Source: a virus. From it: a DNA stretch of 24,811 nucleotides. The notes beneath the pieces are model-generated. The model was not told the DNA's origin. It worked only from the letters and a program-made list of their open reading frames with translations, and searched no databases. Each line of letters starts with the position of its first letter. Position 1 is the first letter of the stretch. The stretch spans positions 1-24,811 of IMG/VR virus record IMGVR_UViG_3300032311_000214; one strand, given 5' to 3'. Made by a program: the position numbers and the translations under genes. This document shows positions 5,220 through 10,812 of the stretch, piece by piece.

Positions 5220-5401
5220 TGATGACACGCAAAGACTATGTGGAAACTGCAAAAATTCTAAATCAGTTTTCAGATACTATTGACTCTCACGTTTTTCAAG
5301 ATTTAGTTTTTGAATTTAGTGAGTGGTTTAGCGCAGACAATCCAAGATTTGATGAAAATAAATTTTGGGACGCTTGCACAAAAACTTATGAGTTAGTATA
5401 A
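5219..5401 (+). CDS. Small phage protein with ADNPRFD motif
   Basis: The 60-residue protein MMTRKDYVETAKILNQFSDT ends with SADNPRFDENKFWDACTKTY. I recognise this shape (MTRKDY at the start, then F..DNPRFD...F..AC near the end) from small hypothetical proteins of many tailed phages. Their function is unknown. Last gene of the operon, overlapping the previous stop. Confidence 0.8.
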   Translation: MMTRKDYVETAKILNQFSDTIDSHVFQDLVFEFSEWFSADNPRFDENKFWDACTKTYELV

Positions 5402-5410
5402 AATAAAAAA

Positions 5411-5446
5411 CCTAAGCAAGTTTTAAAACTGCTTGATCTTTTTTAT
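5411..5446 (+). terminator. Repeated hairpin element, copy 1, with U-tract
   Basis: CCTAAGCA (5411-5418) pairs with TGCTT (5430-5434) around the loop AGTTTTAAAAC and is followed by TTTTTT. The element recurs at 8331, 8965, 9549 and 10785. This copy can act as an intrinsic terminator for the 4830-5401 operon. Confidence 0.65.
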
Positions 5447-5489
5447 AGCTAAAAAAAATCCCGGCGCGGATGGGCGTGTCGTCCACAGT

Positions 5490-5498
5490 TGTGGATAA
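5490..5498 (-). promoter_or_regulatory. DnaA box
   Basis: TGTGGATAA, a perfect reverse-orientation DnaA box, follows the CGACACGCC motif (5472-5481, reverse orientation) and precedes CRP-like palindrome 5. Confidence 0.55.
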
Positions 5499-5509
5499 CT
5501 TTACGTGGT

Positions 5510-5525
5510 TGTGATTTTTCTCACA
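5510..5525. promoter_or_regulatory. CRP/GlxR-like palindrome 5
   Basis: TGTGATTTTTCTCACA is a perfect site centred 73.5 bases upstream of the -10 box at 5591, the same distance as for the 8015 site and the weak 2938 site. Confidence 0.75.
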
Positions 5526-5573
5526 TTTGTTGAGCGTCTCAGTATTTGGAATTACTCGCTAGTAGGTTGATAA

Positions 5574-5596
5574 ATGTCAGCCATGAATGATAGGAT
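5574..5596 (+). promoter_or_regulatory. WTGTCAG-type promoter 4
   Basis: ATGTCAG (5574-5580), ten bases ending in TGA, then TAGGAT (5591-5596) and TA. A TTGATA lies 18 bases before the -10, so a conventional -35 may also contribute. Drives the 5639-6999 operon. Confidence 0.7.
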
Positions 5597-5638
5597 TACA
5601 GAGTAATAAGTTAATTAACAAAGAAAGGCAGGCACTAA

Positions 5639-5863
5639 ATGTCAGCACTAACCTATACAATAGATAACCTACTAGTAGGAAAATACTATCGTTCCCGTAA
5701 TCGTAAGATTGACGGAATTATCCAAGAGGCAGAAAGTCATGATGCATGGTATGGTAGAGAATACCAAGCCTATCGTGTTCGTGTTAGACCTCAACACGGA
5801 GATAGTATCAAGTCATGGGGTAAAGATTTTTATGCGATAGTCGCAGTAAAGACGGGAGAATAA
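5639..5863 (+). CDS. Small beta-barrel-like protein (VGKY family)
   Basis: The 74-residue protein begins MSALTYTIDNLLVGKYYRSR and is rich in basic and aromatic residues. LLVGKYYRSR...GIIQEAES...YRVRVRP matches the strand pattern of the 8136 protein (KVGDLYTSQ...GTILEISP...VRVKLD), so the two are likely paralogues with an SH3-like fold. The basic charge would suit nucleic-acid binding, which is inference. AAGAAAGG precedes the ATG. Confidence 0.75.
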   Translation: MSALTYTIDNLLVGKYYRSRNRKIDGIIQEAESHDAWYGREYQAYRVRVRPQHGDSIKSWGKDFYAIVAVKTGE

Positions 5864-5867
5864 ATAA

Positions 5868-6059
5868 ATGGGAAACTTAATTGAGTTTTTGGTAGATTGT
5901 GTTGATTGCCATGATGAAGGCGTACTCTTTTGGGGTAATGGTCATGGTGAATACGATACAGATTTTTGTGAGTGCAACAAGGGAGTGTCGCTTGAAAATG
6001 AATACTCTGAATGGTACGCTAGTACAGTAATGAATGAATACTATAAGGAGAACGCATAA
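5868..6059 (+). CDS. Small zinc-binding protein
   Basis: The 63-residue protein begins MGNLIEFLVDCVDCHDEGVL; CVDC and CEC with neighbouring histidines form a DnaJ-like or zinc-ribbon pattern. The C-terminus is acidic and aromatic (EYSEWYASTVMNEYYKENA). Its stop overlaps the next ATG (TAATG). Function unknown. Confidence 0.75.
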   Translation: MGNLIEFLVDCVDCHDEGVLFWGNGHGEYDTDFCECNKGVSLENEYSEWYASTVMNEYYKENA

Positions 6060-6280
6060 TGGAAAATGAATACCTATACGCAGTAACAGTAGCCTATGAT
6101 AGCAAGCCAGTACATTGGACGGGTCGCTATGCAGATGCACTAAGTGCCGTTGATGAGTTTAATAAACACATTGATTGGGGATTTGCAGATGAATACGCAA
6201 CAGTTAATTTATCTGAACCTAGTGGAAAGATGCACACCCGCACTTTCTATCGTGAAGGACGAAAGGTCGTAAGTAAATAA
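6059..6280 (+). CDS. Small protein of unknown function
   Basis: The 73-residue protein MENEYLYAVTVAYDSKPVHW has a strand-helix-strand layout (AVTVAYD, ADALSAVDEFNKHI, EYATVNLSEP) and a basic C-terminus (REGRKVVSK). Both ends overlap neighbours as TAATG. The same general alpha/beta shape recurs in the following gene. No family recognised. Confidence 0.75.
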   Translation: MENEYLYAVTVAYDSKPVHWTGRYADALSAVDEFNKHIDWGFADEYATVNLSEPSGKMHTRTFYREGRKVVSK

Positions 6281-6441
6281 TGAATGTCTATGAGTTTAAC
6301 GCTTTCATAAATGTAGAGGCTGAGTCCTATGATGAGGCTATTGATGTCTTTCAATTCCAATTAAAGTATGGAATAAATAAAGATAATGTCTATGTCGCAG
6401 ACATAAACCAATTAACTAATAACGAAAGCGTAGAGGTATAA
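6280..6441 (+). CDS. Small alpha/beta protein of the VEA family
   Basis: The 53-residue protein MNVYEFNAFINVEAESYDEA is related in layout to the 3667 gene (FELFVDVEADDFESA): a strand, VEA, a short acidic turn and a helix, then a second strand (NVYVADINQL). It resembles small DpnD/PcfM-like or ferredoxin-like proteins. It starts inside the previous stop (TAATG) and ends three bases before the next gene. Confidence 0.65.
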   Translation: MNVYEFNAFINVEAESYDEAIDVFQFQLKYGINKDNVYVADINQLTNNESVEV

Positions 6442-6444
6442 ATA

Positions 6445-6765
6445 ATGGGAAATAACACCGCAATAGATTTAGCAGAAAATATTGACATAACACTTGAACA
6501 GGCTATTGGCTATCACTTAACAGGTAATCACTATCCTCCAGTACCGCTTAGCATGGTGCCAGTATGCATACAGGCTCTTGACTTTGCTAATGAGGATTTA
6601 TGGGATGAAACTATTGAGATGCCTGAAGGTATTTTATACAAGGGCGATACCTCTGCGCCAGTATGGGCTATCATTGAGCAACACCACTTGCACGCATGGC
6701 TACCTGAAAACATTGAATACTACAATGAAGATGAAGGATTTGAATTAGGATTGGGGCTTGAATAA
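6445..6765 (+). CDS. Conserved actinophage protein with NHYPPVPLSM motif
   Basis: The 106-residue protein contains LEQAIGYHLTGNHYPPVPLS (about 17-36), then a helix, LPEG-like MPEGILYKGD and VWAIIEQHHLHAWL. I recognise this combination from small hypothetical proteins of actinobacteriophages; the function is not known to me. It is acidic, soluble and without cysteine motifs. It abuts its right-hand neighbour without a gap. Confidence 0.8.
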   Translation: MGNNTAIDLAENIDITLEQAIGYHLTGNHYPPVPLSMVPVCIQALDFANEDLWDETIEMPEGILYKGDTSAPVWAIIEQHHLHAWLPENIEYYNEDEGFELGLGLE

Positions 6766-6999
6766 ATGAGTGCTACAATAAATAACATGGAACTTGTAAA
6801 AGCTGATTCGTTAACTATAGATGCGCTAGAGATTGGTGATCTAATTAGTTATAATGATGAAATTGTTGAAGTTATTTTTATTGAATGTGATTCAACAGGA
6901 GATAACTATGACATTGAAATTAAAAATGATTTTGGTGAAACAGAAATTGTTCAGTATGCATTTAATGAAACAGTTGATTGGTATGTTTATTTAGACTAA
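6766..6999 (+). CDS. Small acidic beta-barrel-like protein
   Basis: The 77-residue protein includes ALEIGDLISYNDEIVEVIFI and a C-terminus VDWYVYLD. The IGDLI, hydrophobic strands and late tryptophan follow the same strand plan as the 4387, 5639 and 8136 proteins, though this one is strongly acidic. It closes the operon; the next bases are a GC palindrome and a CRP-like site. Confidence 0.75.
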   Translation: MSATINNMELVKADSLTIDALEIGDLISYNDEIVEVIFIECDSTGDNYDIEIKNDFGETEIVQYAFNETVDWYVYLD

Positions 7000-7001
7000 A
7001 A

Positions 7002-7013
7002 GGGCCCGGGCCC
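7002..7013. repeat. Perfect 12-bp GC palindrome
   Basis: GGGCCCGGGCCC is its own reverse complement and lies three bases after the operon stop and five bases before CRP-like palindrome 6. It is conspicuous in AT-rich DNA. Confidence 0.6.
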
Positions 7014-7017
7014 CCCC

Positions 7018-7033
7018 TGTGAGATTGATCACA
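7018..7033. promoter_or_regulatory. CRP/GlxR-like palindrome 6
   Basis: TGTGAGATTGATCACA is a perfect site centred 41.5 bases upstream of the -10 at 7067 and 53.5 bases upstream of the leaderless ATG 7079. The same two distances occur at 11710/11759/11771. Confidence 0.8.
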
Positions 7034-7043
7034 ATTAAGAGAT

Positions 7044-7072
7044 TTGATATTTTTCCCCATTTCTGGTAAGAT
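7044..7072 (+). promoter_or_regulatory. Sigma-70-type promoter of a leaderless gene
   Basis: TTGATA (7044-7049), a 17-base spacer containing TTTTTCCCCATTT, and TAAGAT (7067-7072), followed after six bases by ATG 7079. Confidence 0.7.
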
Positions 7073-7078
7073 TATTAC

Positions 7079-7219
7079 ATGAAGAAAAATGCTGAGGAAT
7101 TAAGACGCTTAATGGAATTACGTCGTTCTAATGCAGCCTCCGCTGTTCCAAATAAAAAGAAATACAATAGAAAAAATTGTCAGTCCCTCATGCTAAAATT
7201 AAAGAAAGAAAGCGAGTAG
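7079..7219 (+). CDS. Leaderless 46-residue basic protein containing a promoter
   Basis: The frame reads MKKNAEELRRLMELRRSNAA and continues with lysine-rich NKKKYNRKN. It is strongly basic and probably helical. There is no ribosome-binding site; the ATG lies exactly six bases after the TAAGAT -10 box. The WTGTCAG-type promoter of the next gene (7177-7199) lies inside the last third of this frame. The stop is five bases before the GP88-like gene. Function unknown. Confidence 0.6.
   Translation: MKKNAEELRRLMELRRSNAASAVPNKKKYNRKNCQSLMLKLKKESE
7177..7199 (+). promoter_or_regulatory. WTGTCAG-type promoter 5, inside a small gene
   Basis: TTGTCAG (7177-7183), ten bases ending in TGC, then TAAAAT (7194-7199) and TA. 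It lies within the coding sequence of the 7079 gene and drives the GP88-like gene. Confidence 0.65.
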
Positions 7220-7224
7220 CCACC

Positions 7225-7947
7225 ATGTCCCAATTACTCAGAAGCAAAGATAGGAAAGTAGCAAATGCAGTCACACCTAACGGAAAACAAGCAAGTATCG
7301 CCAACACTTTCGGATTACCCGCAGGAAAGGCTTATTCATGTCCTGGAGCGACTAGCGTTTGCGAGAGTGTTTGTTATGCTGGCAAGCTTGAAAAAGTATT
7401 CCCAACAGTAAAGAAAAACTTATTGCATAACTGGTCTTTACTTAAAGACGCAGACTCAGACACTATGGTCTCATTGCTAGATGAAATGATTAAAGAGTTT
7501 ATCGTTGATTGTGAAAAGCGTAATGCCCCTAAACTATTCCGTATCCACTGGGACGGGGATTTCTTCAATGATGCTTATACACAAGCATGGAAGACTATCA
7601 TCCTTAATAATACAGACATACAGTTCTGGGTATACACTAGAGTTCAAGCCGCCGCAGTTATCCTTAAGGACATTGATAATCTATCTTTATACTATTCCAC
7701 AGATAGTGAGAATAAATCTATTGGCGTTACCCTGAAAAAAGATCATGGCATTCGTCTTGCATACCTTGCTAAGAATTTCTTAGTAGGACAAGCAGACATG
7801 AAAGAGATGATAGGCAAGGTAGGGGCTAAGTGTCCTGAGAATAAAAAAGCCATTCCCCTAATCTCAACAAATGGAAGCGCTTGCGTTTCTTGCAGTTTAT
7901 GTGTATACTCTAAGAGTGACATAGTATTTTCTTCAAGTAAGAAATGA
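7225..7947 (+). CDS. GP88-family cysteine-rich phage protein
   Basis: The 240-residue protein fits the Gene product 88 family of mycobacteriophages. It has FGLPAGKAYSCPGATSVCES (29-48) leading into CYAG (50-53), a helical stretch, then FRIHWDGDFFNDAYTQAW followed by a FWVYTR strand, and a C-terminal cluster with CPENKK and CVSCSLCVY. The spaced cysteines suggest a metal or iron-sulphur site. The family's reaction is unknown. ATG 7225 is chosen because a TTG at 7177 would put the promoter inside the protein. Confidence 0.85.
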   Translation: MSQLLRSKDRKVANAVTPNGKQASIANTFGLPAGKAYSCPGATSVCESVCYAGKLEKVFPTVKKNLLHNWSLLKDADSDTMVSLLDEMIKEFIVDCEKRNAPKLFRIHWDGDFFNDAYTQAWKTIILNNTDIQFWVYTRVQAAAVILKDIDNLSLYYSTDSENKSIGVTLKKDHGIRLAYLAKNFLVGQADMKEMIGKVGAKCPENKKAIPLISTNGSACVSCSLCVYSKSDIVFSSSKK

Positions 7948-7954
7948 GGAGATA

Positions 7955-8014
7955 ATGGAAAGCCTAGTTGTCCTATGCTTAATAGGCTTATTAGCGTTCA
8001 TGATTTACCAATAA
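7955..8014 (+). CDS. 19-residue hydrophobic membrane peptide
   Basis: GAGGAG seven bases upstream introduces MESLVVLCLIGLLAFMIYQ, one transmembrane segment. It directly follows the GP88-like gene and its stop abuts CRP-like palindrome 7. The strong ribosome-binding site makes this more credible than the similar 17-residue peptide at 3814. Function unknown. Confidence 0.55.
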   Translation: MESLVVLCLIGLLAFMIYQ

Positions 8015-8030
8015 TGTGACCCAAATCACA
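8015..8030. promoter_or_regulatory. CRP/GlxR-like palindrome 7
   Basis: TGTGACCCAAATCACA is a perfect site centred 73.5 bases upstream of the -10 box at 8096. Confidence 0.75.
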
Positions 8031-8078
8031 CCCCCAAGCGTCTCAAATAGTGAGAAATACAAGGAATGGAGTTGAAAA

Positions 8079-8101
8079 ATGTCAGTAGGAAATGTTATAC
8101 T
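8079..8101 (+). promoter_or_regulatory. WTGTCAG-type promoter 6
   Basis: ATGTCAG (8079-8085), ten bases ending in TGT, then TATACT (8096-8101) and TA. A TTGAAA lies 18 bases before the -10. The ATG within ATGTCAG opens a frame that is rejected as a start. Confidence 0.7.
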
Positions 8102-8135
8102 TAATACATACAACAAACTAAAAAGGAGAAACAAA

Positions 8136-8300
8136 ATGACAGTAGCAAATACATACAAGGTAGGCGACCTCTACACATCACAGAAGTCAAAGGTTACAGG
8201 AACAATTCTTGAAATCTCACCTACTGCAAAGGACACAGTTCGTGTTAAGTTAGATGTAAATGGTAACACACGCTGGACAACATGGAAAGCACAATCGTAA
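8136..8300 (+). CDS. Small beta-barrel-like protein (VGDL family)
   Basis: The 54-residue protein begins MTVANTYKVGDLYTSQKSKV and ends RWTTWKAQS. It is the shortest of the VGxL/VGxY proteins (4387, 5639, 6766) and keeps KVGDLY, GTILEI, VRVKLD and a tryptophan pair. Basic charge and a small barrel fold suit nucleic-acid binding, but that is inference. AAAGGAG lies eight bases before ATG 8136. Confidence 0.75.
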   Translation: MTVANTYKVGDLYTSQKSKVTGTILEISPTAKDTVRVKLDVNGNTRWTTWKAQS

Positions 8301-8330
8301 TCTAACAAGCCAGTTAGATAGTAACTTAGT

Positions 8331-8356
8331 CCTGAGCATGACTACTAAAACTGCTC
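8331..8356 (+). ncRNA. Repeated hairpin element, copy 2
   Basis: CCTGAGCA (8331-8338) and TGCTC (8352-8356) form a GAGCA/TGCTC stem around a loop that ends in TAAAAC. Unlike copy 1 there is no U-tract. The closing pair is G-C here and A-T in copies 1 and 5, which supports RNA structure. Confidence 0.55.
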
Positions 8357-8404
8357 AACACAACCCCCTAATAAATCCCACTACAAAAGAAACGAGAATA
8401 AAAC

Positions 8405-8827
8405 ATGGCACGACAAAAAGCAATCTCAGTAAAGATAGCAACACCAAAGGTAATCAAGGCACTAGAAGTAGCACTTGCTAAACTAGAGTCAGACTACGCA
8501 TCACAAGAAGCAAACGAAGCAAAGTACGAAAAGTTGCGTAAGGCTTGGCAGAAAGAAGTGCAAGACTACGCTATTGCTAACATCAAGAAGGCAGAAAACT
8601 TCCGTACTAACTATCGCTCATGGTCAAACAATCTTAACATTGACTTTGACTTGACAGTAGCAGAAAAAGATTTGCCTAAAGAGCCTGAGAAGGACTTTGA
8701 GACACTTCATGTTCATACTTATCGTGAGCAGAAAGAGGAAATCTCTAATGCTATTCGTATTCTAAAGATGACAGATGAGGAAGTAGTTAGCACAAGCACT
8801 TACAATGCGGTTGCTCGTTATCTCTAA
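8405..8827 (+). CDS. Coiled-coil protein of unknown function
   Basis: The 140-residue protein starts MARQKAISVKIATPKVIKAL and contains long charged helices (EVALAKLESDYASQEANEAK and the following KYEKLRKAWQKEVQDYA), then a C-terminal helix (EEISNAIRILKMTDEEVV). Proteins with this opening occur in actinobacteriophages as hypothetical proteins. The ribosome-binding site is weak (ACGAG). Hairpin element copy 2 separates it from the 8136 gene, so the two are probably one transcript. Confidence 0.8.
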   Translation: MARQKAISVKIATPKVIKALEVALAKLESDYASQEANEAKYEKLRKAWQKEVQDYAIANIKKAENFRTNYRSWSNNLNIDFDLTVAEKDLPKEPEKDFETLHVHTYREQKEEISNAIRILKMTDEEVVSTSTYNAVARYL

Positions 8828-8833
8828 ATGAAA

Positions 8834-8990
8834 TTGGGGGAGGCGTAAAAACCTCCCTCAACTTTCGCCAGGCTGATTAGGGCGATAATAGAAATACTAT
8901 AGAGCGCTTCTCGCATAAGCTTAAATTGCGAAACAGTTCACACTAACTGCAAGAGGTGTAACATCCTGAGCATGATCCAAAAAGGCTCCC
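8834..8990 (+). ncRNA. Structured non-coding region ending in hairpin element copy 3
   Basis: After the 8405 gene come at least four short stems: GGGAGG/CCTCCC (8838-8857), TCGCC/GGCGA (8865-8885), TCGCA/TGCGA (8911-8931) and CAGTT/AACTG (8934-8949). The repeated hairpin element follows at 8965-8989 (GAGC/GCTC stem). No small gene was found. It could be a structured 3-prime end or a small RNA processed from the transcript. Confidence 0.4.
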
Positions 8991-9008
8991 CGCAAGGGTC
9001 CTTGACAA

Positions 9009-9031
9009 ATGTCAGTGGGGACCTGTACAAT
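9009..9031 (+). promoter_or_regulatory. WTGTCAG-type promoter 7 with a canonical -35
   Basis: ATGTCAG (9009-9015), ten bases, then TACAAT (9026-9031) and TA. TTGACA at 9002-9007 lies 18 bases from the -10, so both architectures overlap here. This is the only copy without the TGN extension. Confidence 0.7.
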
Positions 9032-9061
9032 TAAATATACCAACTACAGAAAGAGGCCCCC

Positions 9062-9490
9062 ATGGACCAACCAATTACAGTAACAACAGACACACACTAT
9101 ATGACAAGAGAATTCCTTGAGTCACAACTAGTACAAAACAAAACACGTATTGACCAACTAGAAGAACACATCTCACGTGTAACTCAGCGCTCCGTAGGAG
9201 AATCTGCAGAACGCACACGCATGCGTAATGAAATGCAAGAGTGGACCTTGGAAGCAATAGAAAACGGCACCATCACAGAAGACACTGCACAAGAAATTGC
9301 TGACATCTGTGGCTTTGAACTAACAAAAGAATTTGAAATTGAAGCCACTATTCTTTATTCAATTACTGTTAAGGCACGTAATGAAGAAGAGGCAACTAAT
9401 GCAATTCATGATATTGATTTTGATACCGTTCAATACAACGATGAAAATATTTCGTGGTTATCATCAAGCATTGACAGAGTAGATATTTAG
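9062..9490 (+). CDS. Coiled-coil protein with VEA-like C-terminal domain
   Basis: The 142-residue protein has an N-terminal coiled coil (about residues 14-60, FLESQLVQNKTRIDQLEEHI), a short helical hairpin (ENGTITEDTAQEIADICGFE) and a C-terminal strand-helix unit (SITVKARNEEEATNAIHDID) resembling the 3667 and 6280 proteins. Similar proteins with ELTKEFE-type linkers occur in actinophages without known function. AAGAGG precedes the ATG. It is alone in its operon and is followed by hairpin element copy 4. Confidence 0.75.
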   Translation: MDQPITVTTDTHYMTREFLESQLVQNKTRIDQLEEHISRVTQRSVGESAERTRMRNEMQEWTLEAIENGTITEDTAQEIADICGFELTKEFEIEATILYSITVKARNEEEATNAIHDIDFDTVQYNDENISWLSSSIDRVDI

Positions 9491-9548
9491 TAGGGGGCTA
9501 CTAATCAACTGGTGAACGTACGGCCAGTATAAATAAAAGGCGAAACAT

Positions 9549-9580
9549 CCTGAGCACGATGTAAAACTGCTTTAATTTTT
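9549..9580 (+). terminator. Repeated hairpin element, copy 4, with U-rich tail
   Basis: CCTGAGCA (9549-9556) pairs with TGCTT (9568-9572), with a G-T closing pair, around the loop CGATGTAAAAC, and is followed by TAATTTTTATT. It probably ends the 9062 transcript. The preceding bases AACATCC are shared with copy 3. Confidence 0.6.
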
Positions 9581-9602
9581 ATTCATGCCGTTGCATAAAA
9601 AT

Positions 9603-9617
9603 GCGGGCCGGGCCCGC
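9603..9617. repeat. GC-rich hairpin GCGGGC-CGG-GCCCGC
   Basis: A perfect 6-bp GC inverted repeat around CGG abuts CRP-like palindrome 8. It belongs to the set of GC palindromes at operon junctions. Confidence 0.6.
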
Positions 9618-9633
9618 TGTGATCAACATCACA
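9618..9633. promoter_or_regulatory. CRP/GlxR-like palindrome 8
   Basis: TGTGATCAACATCACA is a perfect site. Its centre is 90.5 bases upstream of the -10 at 9716, which does not fit the helical phase of the other sites. An intermediate promoter-like pair (TGTCCA, 18 bases, TATCCT at 9684) might be the one it serves. Confidence 0.75.
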
Positions 9634-9698
9634 CTATGATTTACGACACATTAAAAAAATGTCCATTTTTTCCCATTTTTAACTATCCTGATTTGCAT

Positions 9699-9721
9699 TT
9701 GTCAGCCCTATCTGCTAAACT
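9699..9721 (+). promoter_or_regulatory. WTGTCAG-type promoter 8
   Basis: TTGTCAG (9699-9705), ten bases ending in TGC, then TAAACT (9716-9721) and TA. Drives the DUF932 gene. Confidence 0.7.
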
Positions 9722-9756
9722 TAGTATAAACAACAACAGAAAAGGAAAAATAACTC

Positions 9757-10773
9757 ATGGCACATGAACTAGAAACTCAAAACGGCGTTGCATCTTTTGC
9801 ATCATTCCGAGAGCCTGCTTGGCATGGATTGGGTACTGTATTTACAGAAGAAAAAACAACAAAAGAAATGTTAGATTTGGCTAATCTTTCTAATTGGAAT
9901 GTTCGTCTGGAAGATTTAGAAACCCCATCACATTTATCAAGCGATAAAAACTATCAGTACGTATTGCGTACTAATCCTACAGATAACACACAGACAGACA
10001 TTCTTGGTGTCGTAGGTGAGCGTTATCACGTTATGCAGAATGAAGATTTATTCTCATTCGGCGATAACATTCTAGACGGTGGAGGACGTTGGGAAACCGC
10101 TGGCTCAATCAAGGGCGGACGTGTTGTATTTGGTGCGTTAGCACTAGAGCGTGAAACTGTTCTAGACCCTAGCGGTGTTGCAGATGTTGTAAAAACTTAT
10201 CTGCTCATCAACACATCACATGATGGCTCAATCGCTATTCAAGCAAGCATTACACCTGTTCGTGTTGTGTGCGCTAACACTCTCAATCTTGCACTTAACA
10301 CTACAAAAAAGAAAAATGGCGTTAAGCAATCATTCAAGATTCGTCACACACAGACAGCAAGCGGTAAGGTTGCCGTTGCTCGTGAGACTCTTGGCATGGC
10401 TCATAAGTACATGGATTCATTTGACATCATGGCTAAGGCAATGATTGAGAAAGAAGTTTCTGCTAAGCAATTCAATGACATCATTCTTTCTGCTTATCCT
10501 AAGCCAGAAGCAGATGCTAAGGGTGCTTTCAAGAAATGGGAAAACAAAGTAGATGTCATTAACGACATTTATACAGGCGAGTTTAACGGAATGATTGCTG
10601 GTAATGCGTGGGGTGCTTTCAATGCACTAACTGAACGCCTTGATTGGTATCGTTCTGCTCGTGGTGGTTCTAACGAATCCATTCTTGCATCAGCATCAGG
10701 ATTTGACCCTGCAATTAACGCAGAGAAAAATCGTTTGCTAAAAGTTGTACAAAACGTAATGCAGATTGCATAA
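9757..10773 (+). CDS. DUF932 phage/plasmid-like protein
   Basis: The 338-residue protein matches the DUF932/TIGR03299 family by its start (MAHELETQNGVASFASFREP, then AWHGLGTVF), the central LGVVGERYHVMQNEDLFSF, the GGGRWETAGSIKGGRVVFGA segment and VRVVCANTLNLAL. These proteins are widespread in phages and plasmids and usually lie near replication genes; their activity is not known. It has no membrane segment or signal peptide. AAAAGGAAAA precedes the ATG. Hairpin copy 5 and a tRNA gene follow. Confidence 0.92.
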   Translation: MAHELETQNGVASFASFREPAWHGLGTVFTEEKTTKEMLDLANLSNWNVRLEDLETPSHLSSDKNYQYVLRTNPTDNTQTDILGVVGERYHVMQNEDLFSFGDNILDGGGRWETAGSIKGGRVVFGALALERETVLDPSGVADVVKTYLLINTSHDGSIAIQASITPVRVVCANTLNLALNTTKKKNGVKQSFKIRHTQTASGKVAVARETLGMAHKYMDSFDIMAKAMIEKEVSAKQFNDIILSAYPKPEADAKGAFKKWENKVDVINDIYTGEFNGMIAGNAWGAFNALTERLDWYRSARGGSNESILASASGFDPAINAEKNRLLKVVQNVMQIA

Positions 10774-10784
10774 ATAAAAAAAAT

Positions 10785-10808
10785 CCTAAGCATGATTTAA
10801 AACTGCTT
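10785..10808 (+). ncRNA. Repeated hairpin element, copy 5
   Basis: CCTAAGCA (10785-10792) and TGCTT (10804-10808) form an AAGCA/TGCTT stem around the loop TGATTTAAAAC. It ends four bases before the tRNA-Asp gene, so it may mark a processing site between the DUF932 message and the tRNA. Confidence 0.55.
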
Positions 10809-10812
10809 CACT

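Noticed and set aside
7177-7224. Upstream TTG start for the GP88-like gene
   Set aside because: The extra codons are the WTGTCAG promoter, and the protein family begins near the ATG at 7225.
8079-8135. Upstream ATG start for the 8136 gene
   Set aside because: The ATG is part of the ATGTCAG promoter box and would lie upstream of the transcription start; AAAGGAG precedes ATG 8136.
8260-8481. Rightward 73-residue reading frame
   Set aside because: It overlaps two better-supported genes and the hairpin element and has no start signal.
9585-9767. Rightward 60-residue reading frame
   Set aside because: It covers the GC hairpin, CRP-like site and promoter of the DUF932 gene.
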